From contig JAEUNO010000005.1 in NCBI GenBank assembly GCA_016791045.1, forward strand, positions 84,823-148,822: a DNA stretch of 64,000 bases, read 5' to 3'. The notes beneath the pieces are model-generated. The model ran no database searches and was not told the DNA's origin. It saw nothing but the letters and a program-made list of their open reading frames with translations. Of this stretch, positions 1 through 7,907 are shown piece by piece (position 1 is the first letter of the stretch; each line of letters opens with the position of its first letter). A program made the translations under genes and the position numbers. The stretch comes from Methyloversatilis sp. Its GTDB lineage: Bacteria > Pseudomonadota > Gammaproteobacteria > Burkholderiales > Rhodocyclaceae.

Positions 1-490
1 GTGCCGCATCCGGCGACAGCAAGCCGGGTGCGATGGACGCCGCCACGACACCGACCAGCGCACAACCCTCGCGCACCGCGACCAGCCGGGTGCCGAGGGC
101 CGGCGTCGCCGACAGTTCGGCACCCCAGGCGTAATAGTTGATGCTGCTGATGCTGTAACCGGCATAGACCAGCGCCAGCGCACCGATCAGCCAGAACACC
201 GGGTCGGTGCCTTCGGCCGGACGCACCAGTGCGAGCAGCCCGAGCGCCAGCGGCAGCAAGCCCATCCACACGAGGCGACGACGGCCCCGCGCGCGATCAC
301 TGGCGGCGCCGATCAGCGGGTCGACCAGGGCGTCCAGCAGACGCGCTGCGAACAGCACGATGCCGAGCACGGTCAGCGATACACCGAAGCTGTCGGCGTA
401 CAGCTTCGGAATGTGTACGTAGATGGGCAGTGCCGCGGCGGCCAGCGGCGCGCCGAGCACGCCATAGGCAAACAGGCGCGCCGGTCTCAA
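1..490 (-). CDS. MFS transporter, GPH/sugar-cation symporter type (partial)
   Basis: Only the N-terminal ~163 residues are in the window; the gene runs off the left edge. The visible protein is a series of Leu/Ala-rich membrane helices. Around residues 51-71 it has LLDALVDPLIGAASDRARG followed by more Arg, the acidic helix and basic cytoplasmic loop typical of the GPH (MFS_2) branch of major facilitators. I start it at a TTG whose last bases overlap the TGA of the upstream gene (TTGA), the same stop/start coupling used by the other genes of this leftward cluster. It is therefore probably the distal gene of the lipid operon. The substrate cannot be read from sequence; a lipid-related or sugar substrate are both possible. 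Confidence 0.75.
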   Translation of the reverse strand, partial: MRPARLFAYGVLGAPLAAAALPIYVHIPKLYADSFGVSLTVLGIVLFAARLLDALVDPLIGAASDRARGRRRLVWMGLLPLALGLLALVRPAEGTDPVFWLIGALALVYAGYSISSINYYAWGAELSATPALGTRLVAVREGCALVGVVAASIAPGLLSPDAA

Positions 491-1011
491 CTGGAAGGGA
501 GCGATTCGGCCAGCAGACGGGCGCGCAGCTTCGGCTCGCGGGTGCGGGCGTCAAGCCAGATGGCGAAGAAGGCATCGGACAGCGCCCTGTCTTCGATGGC
601 CGGCAGTTCTGCGCCCTGATGGAAGAAGCGCGCGCTGCCGTCCGGCATCTTCACGCCGGTCAGCACATCGCCTTCCTTCACGTCGGGAAACACACCCGTC
701 AGGATGTCCTTCCAGCGAGCCAGACGCTTCTTGTCGCGCTCGCCCAGCCGCTTGATCTCGTCGATGCTGGCTTCCGCCAGCTTGTAGCCGTCGAACGAAC
801 GCGCATAGCGGATGCTCAGCGCAAAACCGCCGTCCGGCGAATACGTGCCGCCGCTGGCCCACAGCGAGGCGTCGTACAGCTTGAAGCCGAACCAGCGCAT
901 TTCACCCTTGCCGAGCGGCTTCAGGTCGGGCAGTACGTCGCCGGCCCCCGCCAGAGGCTGGGCGGAAGCGATGCCGGCGACCATCAACAACAAGGCAAGC
1001 ATTCGGCGCAT
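487..1011 (-). CDS. Chalcone isomerase-like secreted protein
   Basis: This is a 174-residue protein with an N-terminal signal peptide (MRRMLALLLMVAGIASAQ). The body resembles the bacterial chalcone-isomerase-like family: a G-x-x-x-x-R-W-F-G-F-K-L-Y-D-A-S-L-W stretch near residues 35-52 and an R-Y-A-R segment after it. In plants this fold isomerises flavonoids or binds fatty acids. The bacterial secreted members are of unknown function and fatty-acid binding is a reasonable guess. Its ATG overlaps the TGA of the Cfa-like gene upstream, so it is translationally coupled to the lipid-modification genes. The initiating Met could also be the fourth residue. Confidence 0.8.
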   Translation of the reverse strand: MRRMLALLLMVAGIASAQPLAGAGDVLPDLKPLGKGEMRWFGFKLYDASLWASGGTYSPDGGFALSIRYARSFDGYKLAEASIDEIKRLGERDKKRLARWKDILTGVFPDVKEGDVLTGVKMPDGSARFFHQGAELPAIEDRALSDAFFAIWLDARTREPKLRARLLAESLPSS

Positions 1012-2225
1012 CAGGTTTTCTCCAGATGAAATTGATGAACGTCGATCGAACCGGCACGGAAACCGGCTTCGCAATACGCCAGATAGAAGCGCCACAGCCG
1101 CTGGAAGCGACGATCGAAACCCAGCGCGCGCAAGGCGTCGGTGCGCGCTTCGAAGGTGGCGCGCCAGCGTGCCAGCGTCAGGGCGTAATCAAGCCCGAAG
1201 CGGAAATCGTCGCGCACCTGCAAGCCGACTTTTTCCGCCTGCTGCACGAACACGCTGGGCGAGGGCAACATGCCGCCCGGGAAAATATACTGCTGGATGA
1301 AGTCAGTACCTTTACGGTAACGCGCAAACAGGTCGTCGGCGATGCTGATCGTCTGGATCACCGCCTGCCCGCCGGACGCCAGCAGGCTGTCGAGCCTGGC
1401 GAAATAGGTCGGCCACCAGCGCTCGCCGACGGCTTCGAGCATTTCGATCGATACGATGTGCGACGCCTTGCCGCGCAGATCCCGGTAATCACGCAATTCG
1501 CAGGTCGCGCGGTCGGCGTAGCCGCCGCGCTCGGCGCGCTGCCGTGCCCACGCAAGCTGTGCGGGAGACAGGGTCACACCATGCACGCGCGCACCGGCAC
1601 GCTGCGCCGCGACTTCTGCAAACCCCCCCCAGCCGCAACCGATCTCGATCACGCTGTCGTCGGCCGACAAACCCATCACGCGCGCGATGCGCTGGTACTT
1701 GGCGAGCTGCGCCGTTTCCAGGTCACGTCGGGTATCGCCCTCATACAGCGCGCTCGAATAGGTCATGCTGCCGTCCAGCCACAGACCGTAGAACTCGTTG
1801 CCCAGATCGTAGTGGGCGACGATGTTCCGGCGGCTGCCTCGTCGTGTGTTCGCACGGCCAAGGTGACGCATGCGCGCAAACACCAGCGCCAGCAGGTTGC
1901 CGTGCACCGCGCGCTGCAACGCGTCGCGGTTCTGCGCGAACAGCGTCAGCACGCGGCCGAGTTCGTCGGTGTCCCACAGGCCGTCGAACCAGGCTTCGCC
2001 GAGGCCGATGTCGCCGCGTGCGATCACGCGGTCGAACACGCCCCAGTCGAGGACGCGCATTTCGACCGGCTCGCCGCGGCCGCCGAAAGACACCATTTCG
2101 CCATCCGGCAGCGACATCATCAGCCAGCCGTGCTCGATGCGCTCAAGCAGTTTGAATACATGGCGCGCGGCCGATGGAAGCTTTCCGTGTCGCGCAAGCG
2201 CGAGCATCGCATCCGGTTGGTTCAT
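1011..2225 (-). CDS. Cyclopropane-fatty-acid synthase family methyltransferase
   Basis: The protein is 404 residues, close to the usual length of Cfa-type enzymes. The N-terminal ~120 residues form the variable lipid-side domain; the SAM-binding motif VIEIGCGWGG lies at about residues 192-201. EMLEAVG (about 261-267) is the conserved acidic segment that lines the active site in Cfa enzymes. The family transfers a methyl or methylene group from SAM to unsaturated acyl chains in membrane phospholipids. Association with an FAD oxidoreductase and a DUF1365 protein rather than standing alone suggests the stress-regulated branch, to which the UfaM methylase of Rhodobacter furan fatty acid synthesis belongs; that assignment is inference. 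Both ends overlap neighbouring genes by stop/start coupling. Confidence 0.88.
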   Translation of the reverse strand: MNQPDAMLALARHGKLPSAARHVFKLLERIEHGWLMMSLPDGEMVSFGGRGEPVEMRVLDWGVFDRVIARGDIGLGEAWFDGLWDTDELGRVLTLFAQNRDALQRAVHGNLLALVFARMRHLGRANTRRGSRRNIVAHYDLGNEFYGLWLDGSMTYSSALYEGDTRRDLETAQLAKYQRIARVMGLSADDSVIEIGCGWGGFAEVAAQRAGARVHGVTLSPAQLAWARQRAERGGYADRATCELRDYRDLRGKASHIVSIEMLEAVGERWWPTYFARLDSLLASGGQAVIQTISIADDLFARYRKGTDFIQQYIFPGGMLPSPSVFVQQAEKVGLQVRDDFRFGLDYALTLARWRATFEARTDALRALGFDRRFQRLWRFYLAYCEAGFRAGSIDVHQFHLEKT

Positions 2226-2992
2226 CGGGTCAATTCCTGTACTGGAGGAGCCGGTTTTCTGAAAAAGGGCACATTCGCCCGCCACAGGTGAAAAGCCTGG
2301 ATGTGTATGCGCGCAATCACACCCAGCGTCATCAGCGGGAAAGCCGCCAGCGCACGCCACGCGACAGCACGACTCATCGGCACGGCGCGCCCTGAGACAC
2401 GGGTACGCAGCTGCCGTTCCGCGCCTTCGAAATAATCGATCGCCACCGCATGCTGGCTGCCGCGCTGGTCGAACCGGAAGCGGTAGCGACCGCTGACCGG
2501 AAAGAAGGGCGACACGTGAAACACCTTGCGTGTCTCCAGCCATTCGCCGTTCAGGATGGGCCGGCGGTCGTCATGCGACACCAGGTAGGCATGGCGTTCG
2601 CCGAAGGTGTTGCTCACCTCGCACAGCACGGCGCGCAAGGCACCGCCCGCGTCGTGACAGAACCAGAAGCTGACCGGGTTGAACACATAGCCGAACAGCC
2701 GCGGCATGGTTTGCAGCACCACGTCTCCGTCAACGCCGGCCAGCCCCTCCTGCGCCAGCAATGCGCGTATCCACGGCAGCGGATGCGATCCGTCGCGGGC
2801 GCCGTGGTCGCGGTAGTGCAACGACAACGGTGCCCAGCGGTTCAGCGCCAGCATCGGAATTTTTGATGCGCCCAGCGTATCGAGACGAAAGCGCATGAAA
2901 AACAACTGATAGGCGAAGCGACGACGAACCCGTGCGGTCCGCTCGTGCATCACCGCGCCGCGGCACAGGCTGACATCGCTGACGGCCCTCAT
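2222..2992 (-). CDS. DUF1365 domain-containing protein
   Basis: This 256-residue protein matches the DUF1365 family, shown by the early RRRFAYQLFFMRFRLDTL stretch and the central PRLFGYVFNPVSFWFCHD motif near residues 95-113. The family has no established biochemical role. It is nearly always found between an FAD-dependent amine-oxidase-like protein and a Cfa-family methylase, as here, so a role in modifying or handling acyl chains is likely. The start ATG overlaps the TGA of the FAD gene and the stop TGA overlaps the next ATG. Confidence 0.88.
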   Translation of the reverse strand: MRAVSDVSLCRGAVMHERTARVRRRFAYQLFFMRFRLDTLGASKIPMLALNRWAPLSLHYRDHGARDGSHPLPWIRALLAQEGLAGVDGDVVLQTMPRLFGYVFNPVSFWFCHDAGGALRAVLCEVSNTFGERHAYLVSHDDRRPILNGEWLETRKVFHVSPFFPVSGRYRFRFDQRGSQHAVAIDYFEGAERQLRTRVSGRAVPMSRAVAWRALAAFPLMTLGVIARIHIQAFHLWRANVPFFRKPAPPVQELTR

Positions 2993-4272
2993 GCAGCCAG
3001 CACCGGCTCACTGCGTTGCCAGGGCACGTCGGCACCGAGTTGCCGCGCCACGCGCACTGCGGATGACAGGCCGTCCTCGTGAAAACCGTAGCCCGTCCAG
3101 GCGCCGCAGTACCAGATACGATCGCGGCCCTGGATCTCCGGCAGCCGCTGCTGGGCATCGATCGCGGGACCATCGAACAGCGGGTGCGCGTACTCGATGC
3201 GTGCGATCACGCTGGCTGGATCAGGTTCTATGAACGGGTTCAGCGTCACCACGACAGGCTGTCGGAACGGCAGCGGCTGAAGGCGGTTCATCAGATAGGA
3301 CACGCTGACCGGCCGTTCGTCGGGCGCGCCTTCACCCGCCAGGTAATTCCACGCCGACCAGACGCGCCGGTTGCGCGGCAACAACCGTGTGTCGGTGTGC
3401 AGCACTGCATGATTGGGCTGATAGCGTATCGCACCGAGCAGTCTCCGTTCCGCTTGCGTCGCAGCGTCGCCAAGCAAGGCCAGCGACTCATCCGAGTGGC
3501 TGGCCATCACGATCTGATCGAAGCATTGAGACGCGTCGCCCGTATCGATCCATACGCCTTCTTCCGCCCGGCGCACACGGGTCACGGCCTCGCCACGCCG
3601 CACATCCGACAGCAATGCAGCCAGCTTTTTCACATACTCGCGCGAGCCGCCGCGCACGGTAAGCCACTGCGGCCGGTCATTCACGCGCAGCAACCCGTGG
3701 TTGTGGCAGAAGCGGGCAAACGTGGCGAGCGGGTAAGCCATCATCGTGCGCGTCGGGCAGGACCAGATCGCCGCCGCCATCGGCAGCAGATACCAGTCCC
3801 GGAAAGCCTCGCTGTAACGATGCTTGACCAGGAACTCGCCGAGCGACATATGTTCGGCGCTGCCATTGGCCGCCCGCTCGGTCACTTCGCTGTTGAAGCG
3901 CATGATGTCCTGCAGCATCCGCCAGAATCTCGGCCGGGCCAGGTTGGCCGGTTGGGCGAACACCGTAGCCAGACTGCTGCCGCTCCACTCGATGCCGGAG
4001 TCCTGCAGGCTGACGCCGAAACTCATTTCGCTGTCCGCAATGTCCACGCCGAGATGAGCGAACAGACCGCACAGGTGCGGATAGGTCGCCCTGTTGAACA
4101 CAATGAAGCCGGTGTCGACCGGGTGGCGTACGCCACCCAGTTCGACATCCAGCGTGTTCGAGTGGCCGCCAAGGCGACCGTTCTGTTCGAACAGCGTGAC
4201 CTGGTGTTCACGCGACAGCAGCCATGCGGCTGCGAGTCCGGAGATTCCGGAACCCACGACTGCAATCCTCAT
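2989..4272 (-). CDS. FAD-dependent oxidoreductase (amine-oxidase fold)
   Basis: This 427-residue flavoprotein opens with the dinucleotide motif VVGSGISGLAAAW (residues 5-17) and the R-L-G-G-H-S-N-T segment typical of the amine-oxidase/phytoene-desaturase fold. It ends with WYCGAWTGYGFHEDGLSSA, the C-terminal FAD-contact region. Homologues beside Cfa-type methylases include the Rhodobacter desaturase UfaD, which oxidises a methylated acyl chain; whether this protein is that enzyme or a relative is not decided by sequence alone. The start has a good ribosome site (AGGAG). A 105-bp gap separates it from the glutathione peroxidase stop. That gap holds two TTGACAC motifs on the + strand, so an extra promoter is possible. 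Confidence 0.88.
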   Translation of the reverse strand: MRIAVVGSGISGLAAAWLLSREHQVTLFEQNGRLGGHSNTLDVELGGVRHPVDTGFIVFNRATYPHLCGLFAHLGVDIADSEMSFGVSLQDSGIEWSGSSLATVFAQPANLARPRFWRMLQDIMRFNSEVTERAANGSAEHMSLGEFLVKHRYSEAFRDWYLLPMAAAIWSCPTRTMMAYPLATFARFCHNHGLLRVNDRPQWLTVRGGSREYVKKLAALLSDVRRGEAVTRVRRAEEGVWIDTGDASQCFDQIVMASHSDESLALLGDAATQAERRLLGAIRYQPNHAVLHTDTRLLPRNRRVWSAWNYLAGEGAPDERPVSVSYLMNRLQPLPFRQPVVVTLNPFIEPDPASVIARIEYAHPLFDGPAIDAQQRLPEIQGRDRIWYCGAWTGYGFHEDGLSSAVRVARQLGADVPWQRSEPVLAA

Positions 4273-4377
4273 AATTCTCCTGGAAACCGCATTGGATGAT
4301 GTGCGGCCGGACCATCCCGCCGCATCAAGCGTAACTTTACCTTGACACCACCCGAGACCGGCAAATTGACACTTGCT

Positions 4378-4926
4378 TCAGCGCGCCAGCGCAGCCTCTA
4401 TCGCAGCGATCATTTCTGGCGATTCCGGCGCCACATTGCTAGGAAACGACGTGATCGTGCTGCCATCTCTCGCGATCAGGTACTTGTGGAAATTCCATCC
4501 AGGTTCGACACCCGTCAGGCGCGTGAGGTCTGCGTAAAACGGATGACGCTGCGCCCCTCTCACGGCCGTCTTCGAGAACATCGGAAACTTGACGCCGTAG
4601 GTCATGCTGCAGAACTCCGCGATGTCCTTGTCGCTACCCGGCTCCTGATTGCCGAAATCGTTCGACGGAAAACCGAGCACGGTGAGGCCGCGCGCACCGA
4701 AGCGCGCCTGCAGTTTTTCCAGCCCTTCGTACTGCCGGGTGAAACCACAGCGGCTCGCGGTATTGACGACCAGCAGCACCCTGCCGCTGAACTCGCACAG
4801 TGATTTCTGCTTGCCGTCGAGCAGCCCGGGCAGCGAACGGTCAAGCAGGGTCGGGCAGGATTCGGCCATGGCAGCTCCGGTCGTCAATGTGAGGACGGCG
4901 GCGAACAGCCAGTCAGCGCGACGCAC
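4378..4926 (-). CDS. Secreted glutathione peroxidase
   Basis: The protein is 182 residues: an N-terminal signal peptide (ending near GAAMAES) followed by a complete glutathione-peroxidase domain. The peroxidatic cysteine is Cys60 in VNTASRCGFT. The second signature GFPSNDFGNQEPG supplies the conserved Gln, and EPGWNFHKYL supplies the Trp/Asn. It should reduce hydroperoxides, probably lipid peroxides, on the periplasmic side, using thioredoxin-like or other donors. It overlaps the end of the small secreted protein upstream by 14 bp, so the two are co-translated. Its place ahead of the lipid-modification genes fits singlet-oxygen or light stress defence. Confidence 0.92.
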   Translation of the reverse strand: MRRADWLFAAVLTLTTGAAMAESCPTLLDRSLPGLLDGKQKSLCEFSGRVLLVVNTASRCGFTRQYEGLEKLQARFGARGLTVLGFPSNDFGNQEPGSDKDIAEFCSMTYGVKFPMFSKTAVRGAQRHPFYADLTRLTGVEPGWNFHKYLIARDGSTITSFPSNVAPESPEMIAAIEAALAR

Positions 4927-5185
4927 GGCTGGGCTCGCAACAGCGCACCGTCGTTTCGGAAAACGCCGGTGGCAGGAAATGGATGCCCGTCACCGCGCGA
5001 TGCAGGTGAATGAGCGTTTCATTGGGCGTCAGCTTGTGCGCGGCAACTGCCTGGACGGCCAGCGCAACCTGCGCAGGCTTTGCCGCGGCCGACGGCTCGT
5101 CCGCACCCGGCATGCGTGCCAGACACGCACTGCTGAAGGCACCCATTCCGGCGAAAAACAAACCCGCGACAGCAGCGTGCTTCAT
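4913..5185 (-). CDS. Small secreted protein of unknown function, first gene of the operon
   Basis: This 90-residue protein begins MKHAAVAGLFFAGMGAFSSA, a clear signal peptide, then an Ala-rich linker. It is followed by a conserved-looking core (TPNETLIHLHRAVTGIHFLPP) and a C-terminal Cys-Cys pair (VRCCEPS). I do not recognise a family. It is supported by its position: a strong promoter points into it, and its end overlaps the glutathione peroxidase start by 14 bp. It lies directly downstream of the palindromic operator, so it is expected to be the most strongly regulated member of the cluster. A His-x-His and two Cys could bind a metal or heme, but this is speculation. Confidence 0.6.
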   Translation of the reverse strand: MKHAAVAGLFFAGMGAFSSACLARMPGADEPSAAAKPAQVALAVQAVAAHKLTPNETLIHLHRAVTGIHFLPPAFSETTVRCCEPSRASR

Positions 5186-5199
5186 GACTGACCCCCCAA

Positions 5200-5216
5200 T
5201 TTTGTCCTGGACAAAA
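5200..5216. promoter_or_regulatory. Palindromic operator site 1 (TTTTGTCC-T-GGACAAAA)
   Basis: A perfect inverted repeat with 8-bp arms around one central base lies between the divergent small secreted protein and the MerR gene. It overlaps the proposed -35 (TGGACA, 5208-5213) of the rightward promoter and lies just downstream of the leftward start point. It shares the core TTGTCC/GGACAA with site 2, so both are probably bound by the adjacent B12-binding MerR protein. Confidence 0.7.
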
Positions 5217-5236
5217 CCATCTATGGCTCTTAATCT
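5208..5236 (+). promoter_or_regulatory. Candidate promoter of the MerR gene
   Basis: TGGACA (5208-5213) and TAATCT (5231-5236) are 17 bp apart and point toward the regulator. The -35 lies inside palindrome 1 and palindrome 2 lies in the leader next to the start codon, which implies autoregulation. Confidence 0.4.
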
Positions 5237-5260
5237 AGGGCGCATTGAACGCCGTGTCAA
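5232..5260 (-). promoter_or_regulatory. Candidate promoter of the leftward lipid/peroxidase operon
   Basis: On the minus strand a perfect TTGACA (5260-5255) is followed after exactly 17 bp by TAGATT (5237-5232). Palindrome 2 ends 4 bp upstream of the -35 and palindrome 1 lies about 10-25 bp downstream of the expected start point. The promoter is therefore bracketed by the two sites. Confidence 0.6.
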
Positions 5261-5264
5261 TGGT

Positions 5265-5277
5265 TTGTCCAGGACAA
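5265..5277. promoter_or_regulatory. Palindromic operator site 2 (TTGTCC-A-GGACAA)
   Basis: A perfect 6-bp-arm inverted repeat around one central base ends 1 bp before the MerR start codon. Its centre is 63 bp from that of site 1, about six helical turns, so two regulator dimers or tetramer halves would face the same side of the DNA. It also contains the AGGA that would serve as the ribosome site. Confidence 0.7.
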
Positions 5278-5278
5278 T

Positions 5279-6229
5279 ATGAAACATGATGCCAACGGCT
5301 TCGGTCGAATGACGATCAGCGCCGTCGAACGCGAAACAGGCCTTCCCAAAGACACGTTGCGCGTGTGGGAAAGGCGTTACGGATTTCCTCAGCCGGTCCG
5401 CGACGAAGCGGGCGAGCGTCTGTATACGCTGGAAGACGTCAATCGGTTGCGCCTGATCCGCAGATTGATCGACCAGGGCTGGCGACCGGGCAAGCTGCTG
5501 GCCGCCAGCGAGGCGGAGCTGCAGCGGATCGTCGAGGCAGAACGTGGCGCAGGCGCGCCAGTGAGGCCGGATGGTGGCGTGCCGACCGATGAGGTACTCG
5601 CGGCGATACGGCGCCACGATGTACCCGCACTGCGCGACCTGTTCCAGCGCAGCCTGCTCGAACGGGGACTGCAGGCCCTGGTGTCGGATCTGGTGGCGCC
5701 GCTCAACGTGGTCATCGGCGAAGCCTGGATACGCGGCGAACTGGGCGTTCCGGAAGAACACTTCTATACCGAGCAGGTGCAGAGCTTTCTGCGCGGCACC
5801 CTCGCCAGTTACACCCGGCCGGCCGCGCCGCCGCGCGTCCTGCTCACCACACTGCCGGAAGAGGAACATGGCCTCGGTTTACTGATGGTGGAGGTGATGC
5901 TGGCGTCAGAAGGCGCGCAATGCTGTTCGCTCGGGCCCCGCATGCCGCTGACCGACATCCGCACATCGGCATTGACCTCGGCAGCCGACATCGTGGCGCT
6001 CTCCTTCAGCGCCGCTTATCCGCTGCGCCAGGCACTCGCCGGCGTTCGTACCCTGCGCGATTCCCTGCCGGACACGGTGGACATCTGGGTTGGTGGCGCG
6101 GGCGCGCACGAGCGACTGGCGGGCATCCCGGGCGTATCCGTCATCGGTGCCATCCGCACCGTCCCCGACGCATTGGCCGAGTGGCGTGCGGCCCGGCTGC
6201 CGGCTGCATCCGTCGCCGCCCTCAACTGA
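5279..6229 (+). CDS. MerR-family regulator with cobalamin-binding domain (CarH/LitR type)
   Basis: The protein is 316 residues. Residues ~11-80 are a MerR winged helix (ISAVERETGLPKDTLRVWERRYGFPQP). They are followed by a helical cap domain and a B12-binding Rossmann domain. Trp150 and Glu160-His161 reproduce the Trp, Glu and His that contact the upper face of adenosylcobalamin in CarH, with the same 10-residue spacing. His197 in EEHGLG is the ExHxxG lower-ligand histidine. CarH/LitR proteins bind DNA in the dark as B12-bound oligomers and release it in light. All the key residues are present, so I predict a photosensor rather than only a B12 sensor. It is divergent from the lipid/peroxidase operon, with paired palindromes between. 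Confidence 0.9.
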   Translation: MKHDANGFGRMTISAVERETGLPKDTLRVWERRYGFPQPVRDEAGERLYTLEDVNRLRLIRRLIDQGWRPGKLLAASEAELQRIVEAERGAGAPVRPDGGVPTDEVLAAIRRHDVPALRDLFQRSLLERGLQALVSDLVAPLNVVIGEAWIRGELGVPEEHFYTEQVQSFLRGTLASYTRPAAPPRVLLTTLPEEEHGLGLLMVEVMLASEGAQCCSLGPRMPLTDIRTSALTSAADIVALSFSAAYPLRQALAGVRTLRDSLPDTVDIWVGGAGAHERLAGIPGVSVIGAIRTVPDALAEWRAARLPAASVAALN

Positions 6230-6445
6230 CGCACCGACTCAGCCGGCGGATGCCAACCGGCCGGGATTTTCTCCTGAAATATGCCCCGGGCACACCGCTC
6301 ACGTTCGATAGCACCCTTTTCATCCGCCTATTTCATTTACCGGCTGCGGGCTGAACGTGGTTTGATCTGATCGGTCGTATCAGTGCAGCATTCATCATGC
6401 TGACTTGTACTTGCGTAAAATGGCGTTTTCCCGAGGAGCCCGCCC

Positions 6446-7276
6446 ATGCTCTACCCCGAACTGTTCAGGTCACTCGAATCCGCCCGCTGGGACATGGACA
6501 AAGACGTGCCTTGGGACGGTTTCGATGCGTCGCTGCTGTCGGACGAACAGGCGCTGACCATCAAGATGAATGCCATCACCGAGTGGTCGGCGCTGCCGGC
6601 AACCGAAATGTTCCTGCGCGACAACCGCGACGACTCCGACTTCTGCGCCTTCATGTCGGTGTGGTTCTACGAGGAACAGAAGCATTCGCTGGTGCTGCTC
6701 GAATACCTGCGCCGCTTCCGGCCCGACCTGTCACCGACCGAACAGGAACTGCACGAAGTGCGCTTCGAGTTCGATCCCGCACCGGCACTGGAAACGCTGA
6801 TGCTGCACTTCTGCGGTGAAGTGCGGCTGACCCAGTGGTACCGCCGTGCGTCGGAATGGCACACCGAGCCGGTCATCAAGCATATTTATGGCCTGCTGTC
6901 GCGCGACGAGGCGCGGCACGGCGGGGCCTATCTGAAGTACATGAAGCGTGCGATCGAGCGCACCGGCGACACCGCGCGGGCAGCGTTTTCCAAAATCGGC
7001 ATGCTGATGGCGGCCAGCGGACGCGCCGGCAAGCCGCTGCATCCGACCAATCTGCACGTCAGCAAGACGCTGTATCCGCGCGACACCATCCAGTCCCGCC
7101 TGCCCGACCCTGACTGGCTGGAACACTGGCTGGACCAGCAGATCCGTTTCGACAAGGACTGCGAGGCGCGCGTCATCGGCGGCATCCTGCGCAATCTCAG
7201 TTCGCTGTTCGGCGAAAGTTTCAAGACCATCAGCGACCTGAACCGCTTCCGCAAGCAGTTCGCCACAGCAGCCTGA
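6446..7276 (+). CDS. Ferritin-like diiron protein, acyl-ACP desaturase-related
   Basis: This 276-residue helical protein has a full set of diiron carboxylate ligands: Glu46 (EWSALP), Glu77 and His80 in EEQKH, Glu125 (CGEVRL), and Glu155 and His158 in DEARH. The paired ExxH pattern is that of the soluble acyl-ACP desaturase/ferritin-like superfamily. It probably activates oxygen to desaturate or hydroxylate an acyl substrate, but the substrate is not evident. The 216-bp leader contains a small inverted repeat CTGAT-N7-ATCAG (6367-6383) and a TAAAAT -10-like box (6416-6421). It overlaps the next start by one base, so it is co-translated with rfaE2. Confidence 0.75.
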   Translation: MLYPELFRSLESARWDMDKDVPWDGFDASLLSDEQALTIKMNAITEWSALPATEMFLRDNRDDSDFCAFMSVWFYEEQKHSLVLLEYLRRFRPDLSPTEQELHEVRFEFDPAPALETLMLHFCGEVRLTQWYRRASEWHTEPVIKHIYGLLSRDEARHGGAYLKYMKRAIERTGDTARAAFSKIGMLMAASGRAGKPLHPTNLHVSKTLYPRDTIQSRLPDPDWLEHWLDQQIRFDKDCEARVIGGILRNLSSLFGESFKTISDLNRFRKQFATAA

Positions 7277-7764
7277 TGCAGGGCGGGATCCCGGCTTTCG
7301 AGGCCAAACTGTGCGCGCCGGCCGACCTGCCGGCGCGTGCTGCCGATCTTCCCGGGCCGCGTGTATTCACCAACGGCTGCTTCGACATCCTGCATCGCGG
7401 TCACGTAACCTGCCTGGCACAGGCGCGCGCCCTTGGCGGCGCGCTGATCGTGGCGTTGAACTCCGATGCCTCGGTACGCCGGCTCGGCAAGGGCGATGAT
7501 CGCCCGGTCAATCCGCTGGAAGACCGCGCCGCCGTGATCGCGGCACTGGGATCGGTCAGTCTGGTCACCTGGTTCGACACCGATACCCCGCTCGACCTCA
7601 TTCTTGCCTGTCGTCCCGAAGTGCTGGTCAAGGGCGGCGACTGGCCGATTGACCGCATCGTCGGTGCGCGCGAAGTGCTGGCGTGGGGCGGCCGGGTTGA
7701 ATCCATCGCCTTCGAGCACGAGCGCTCGACCACCGCGCTGCTGCACAAGATCCGCCGCCTCTGA
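7276..7764 (+). CDS. rfaE2: D-glycero-beta-D-manno-heptose 1-phosphate adenylyltransferase
   Basis: The 162-residue protein is a stand-alone nucleotidyltransferase domain. [13 protein letters not shown] (about residues 33-45) contains the HxGH catalytic motif, and [13 protein letters not shown] near the C-terminus is the ISTT-like nucleotide-binding motif. It activates heptose 1-phosphate with ATP to make ADP-heptose for the LPS inner core. In Enterobacteria the domain is fused in HldE; a separate gene is usual in betaproteobacteria. Its ATG uses the last base of the upstream TGA. Confidence 0.9.
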   Translation: MQGGIPAFEAKLCAPADLPARAADLPGPRVFTNGCFDILHRGHVTCLAQARALGGALIVALNSDASVRRLGKGDDRPVNPLEDRAAVIAALGSVSLVTWFDTDTPLDLILACRPEVLVKGGDWPIDRIVGAREVLAWGGRVESIAFEHERSTTALLHKIRRL

Positions 7765-7907
7765 TCACGTCGGCCGGCACACGGCATCGCACCATAACCG
7801 TGCATACCGGGGCGCGCCCCTTATCATCCGGTTTGATCGCCTCCCGTCTGCCCGCCCCGCCCGTTCCGATGAAACAACTGCTTGAACCCCGCCCTGTCCG
7901 TCTGCCG

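Noticed and set aside
4273-4377. Strong internal promoter between glutathione peroxidase and the FAD gene
   Set aside because: TTGACAC motifs are on the opposite strand and no well-spaced leftward -35/-10 pair was found.
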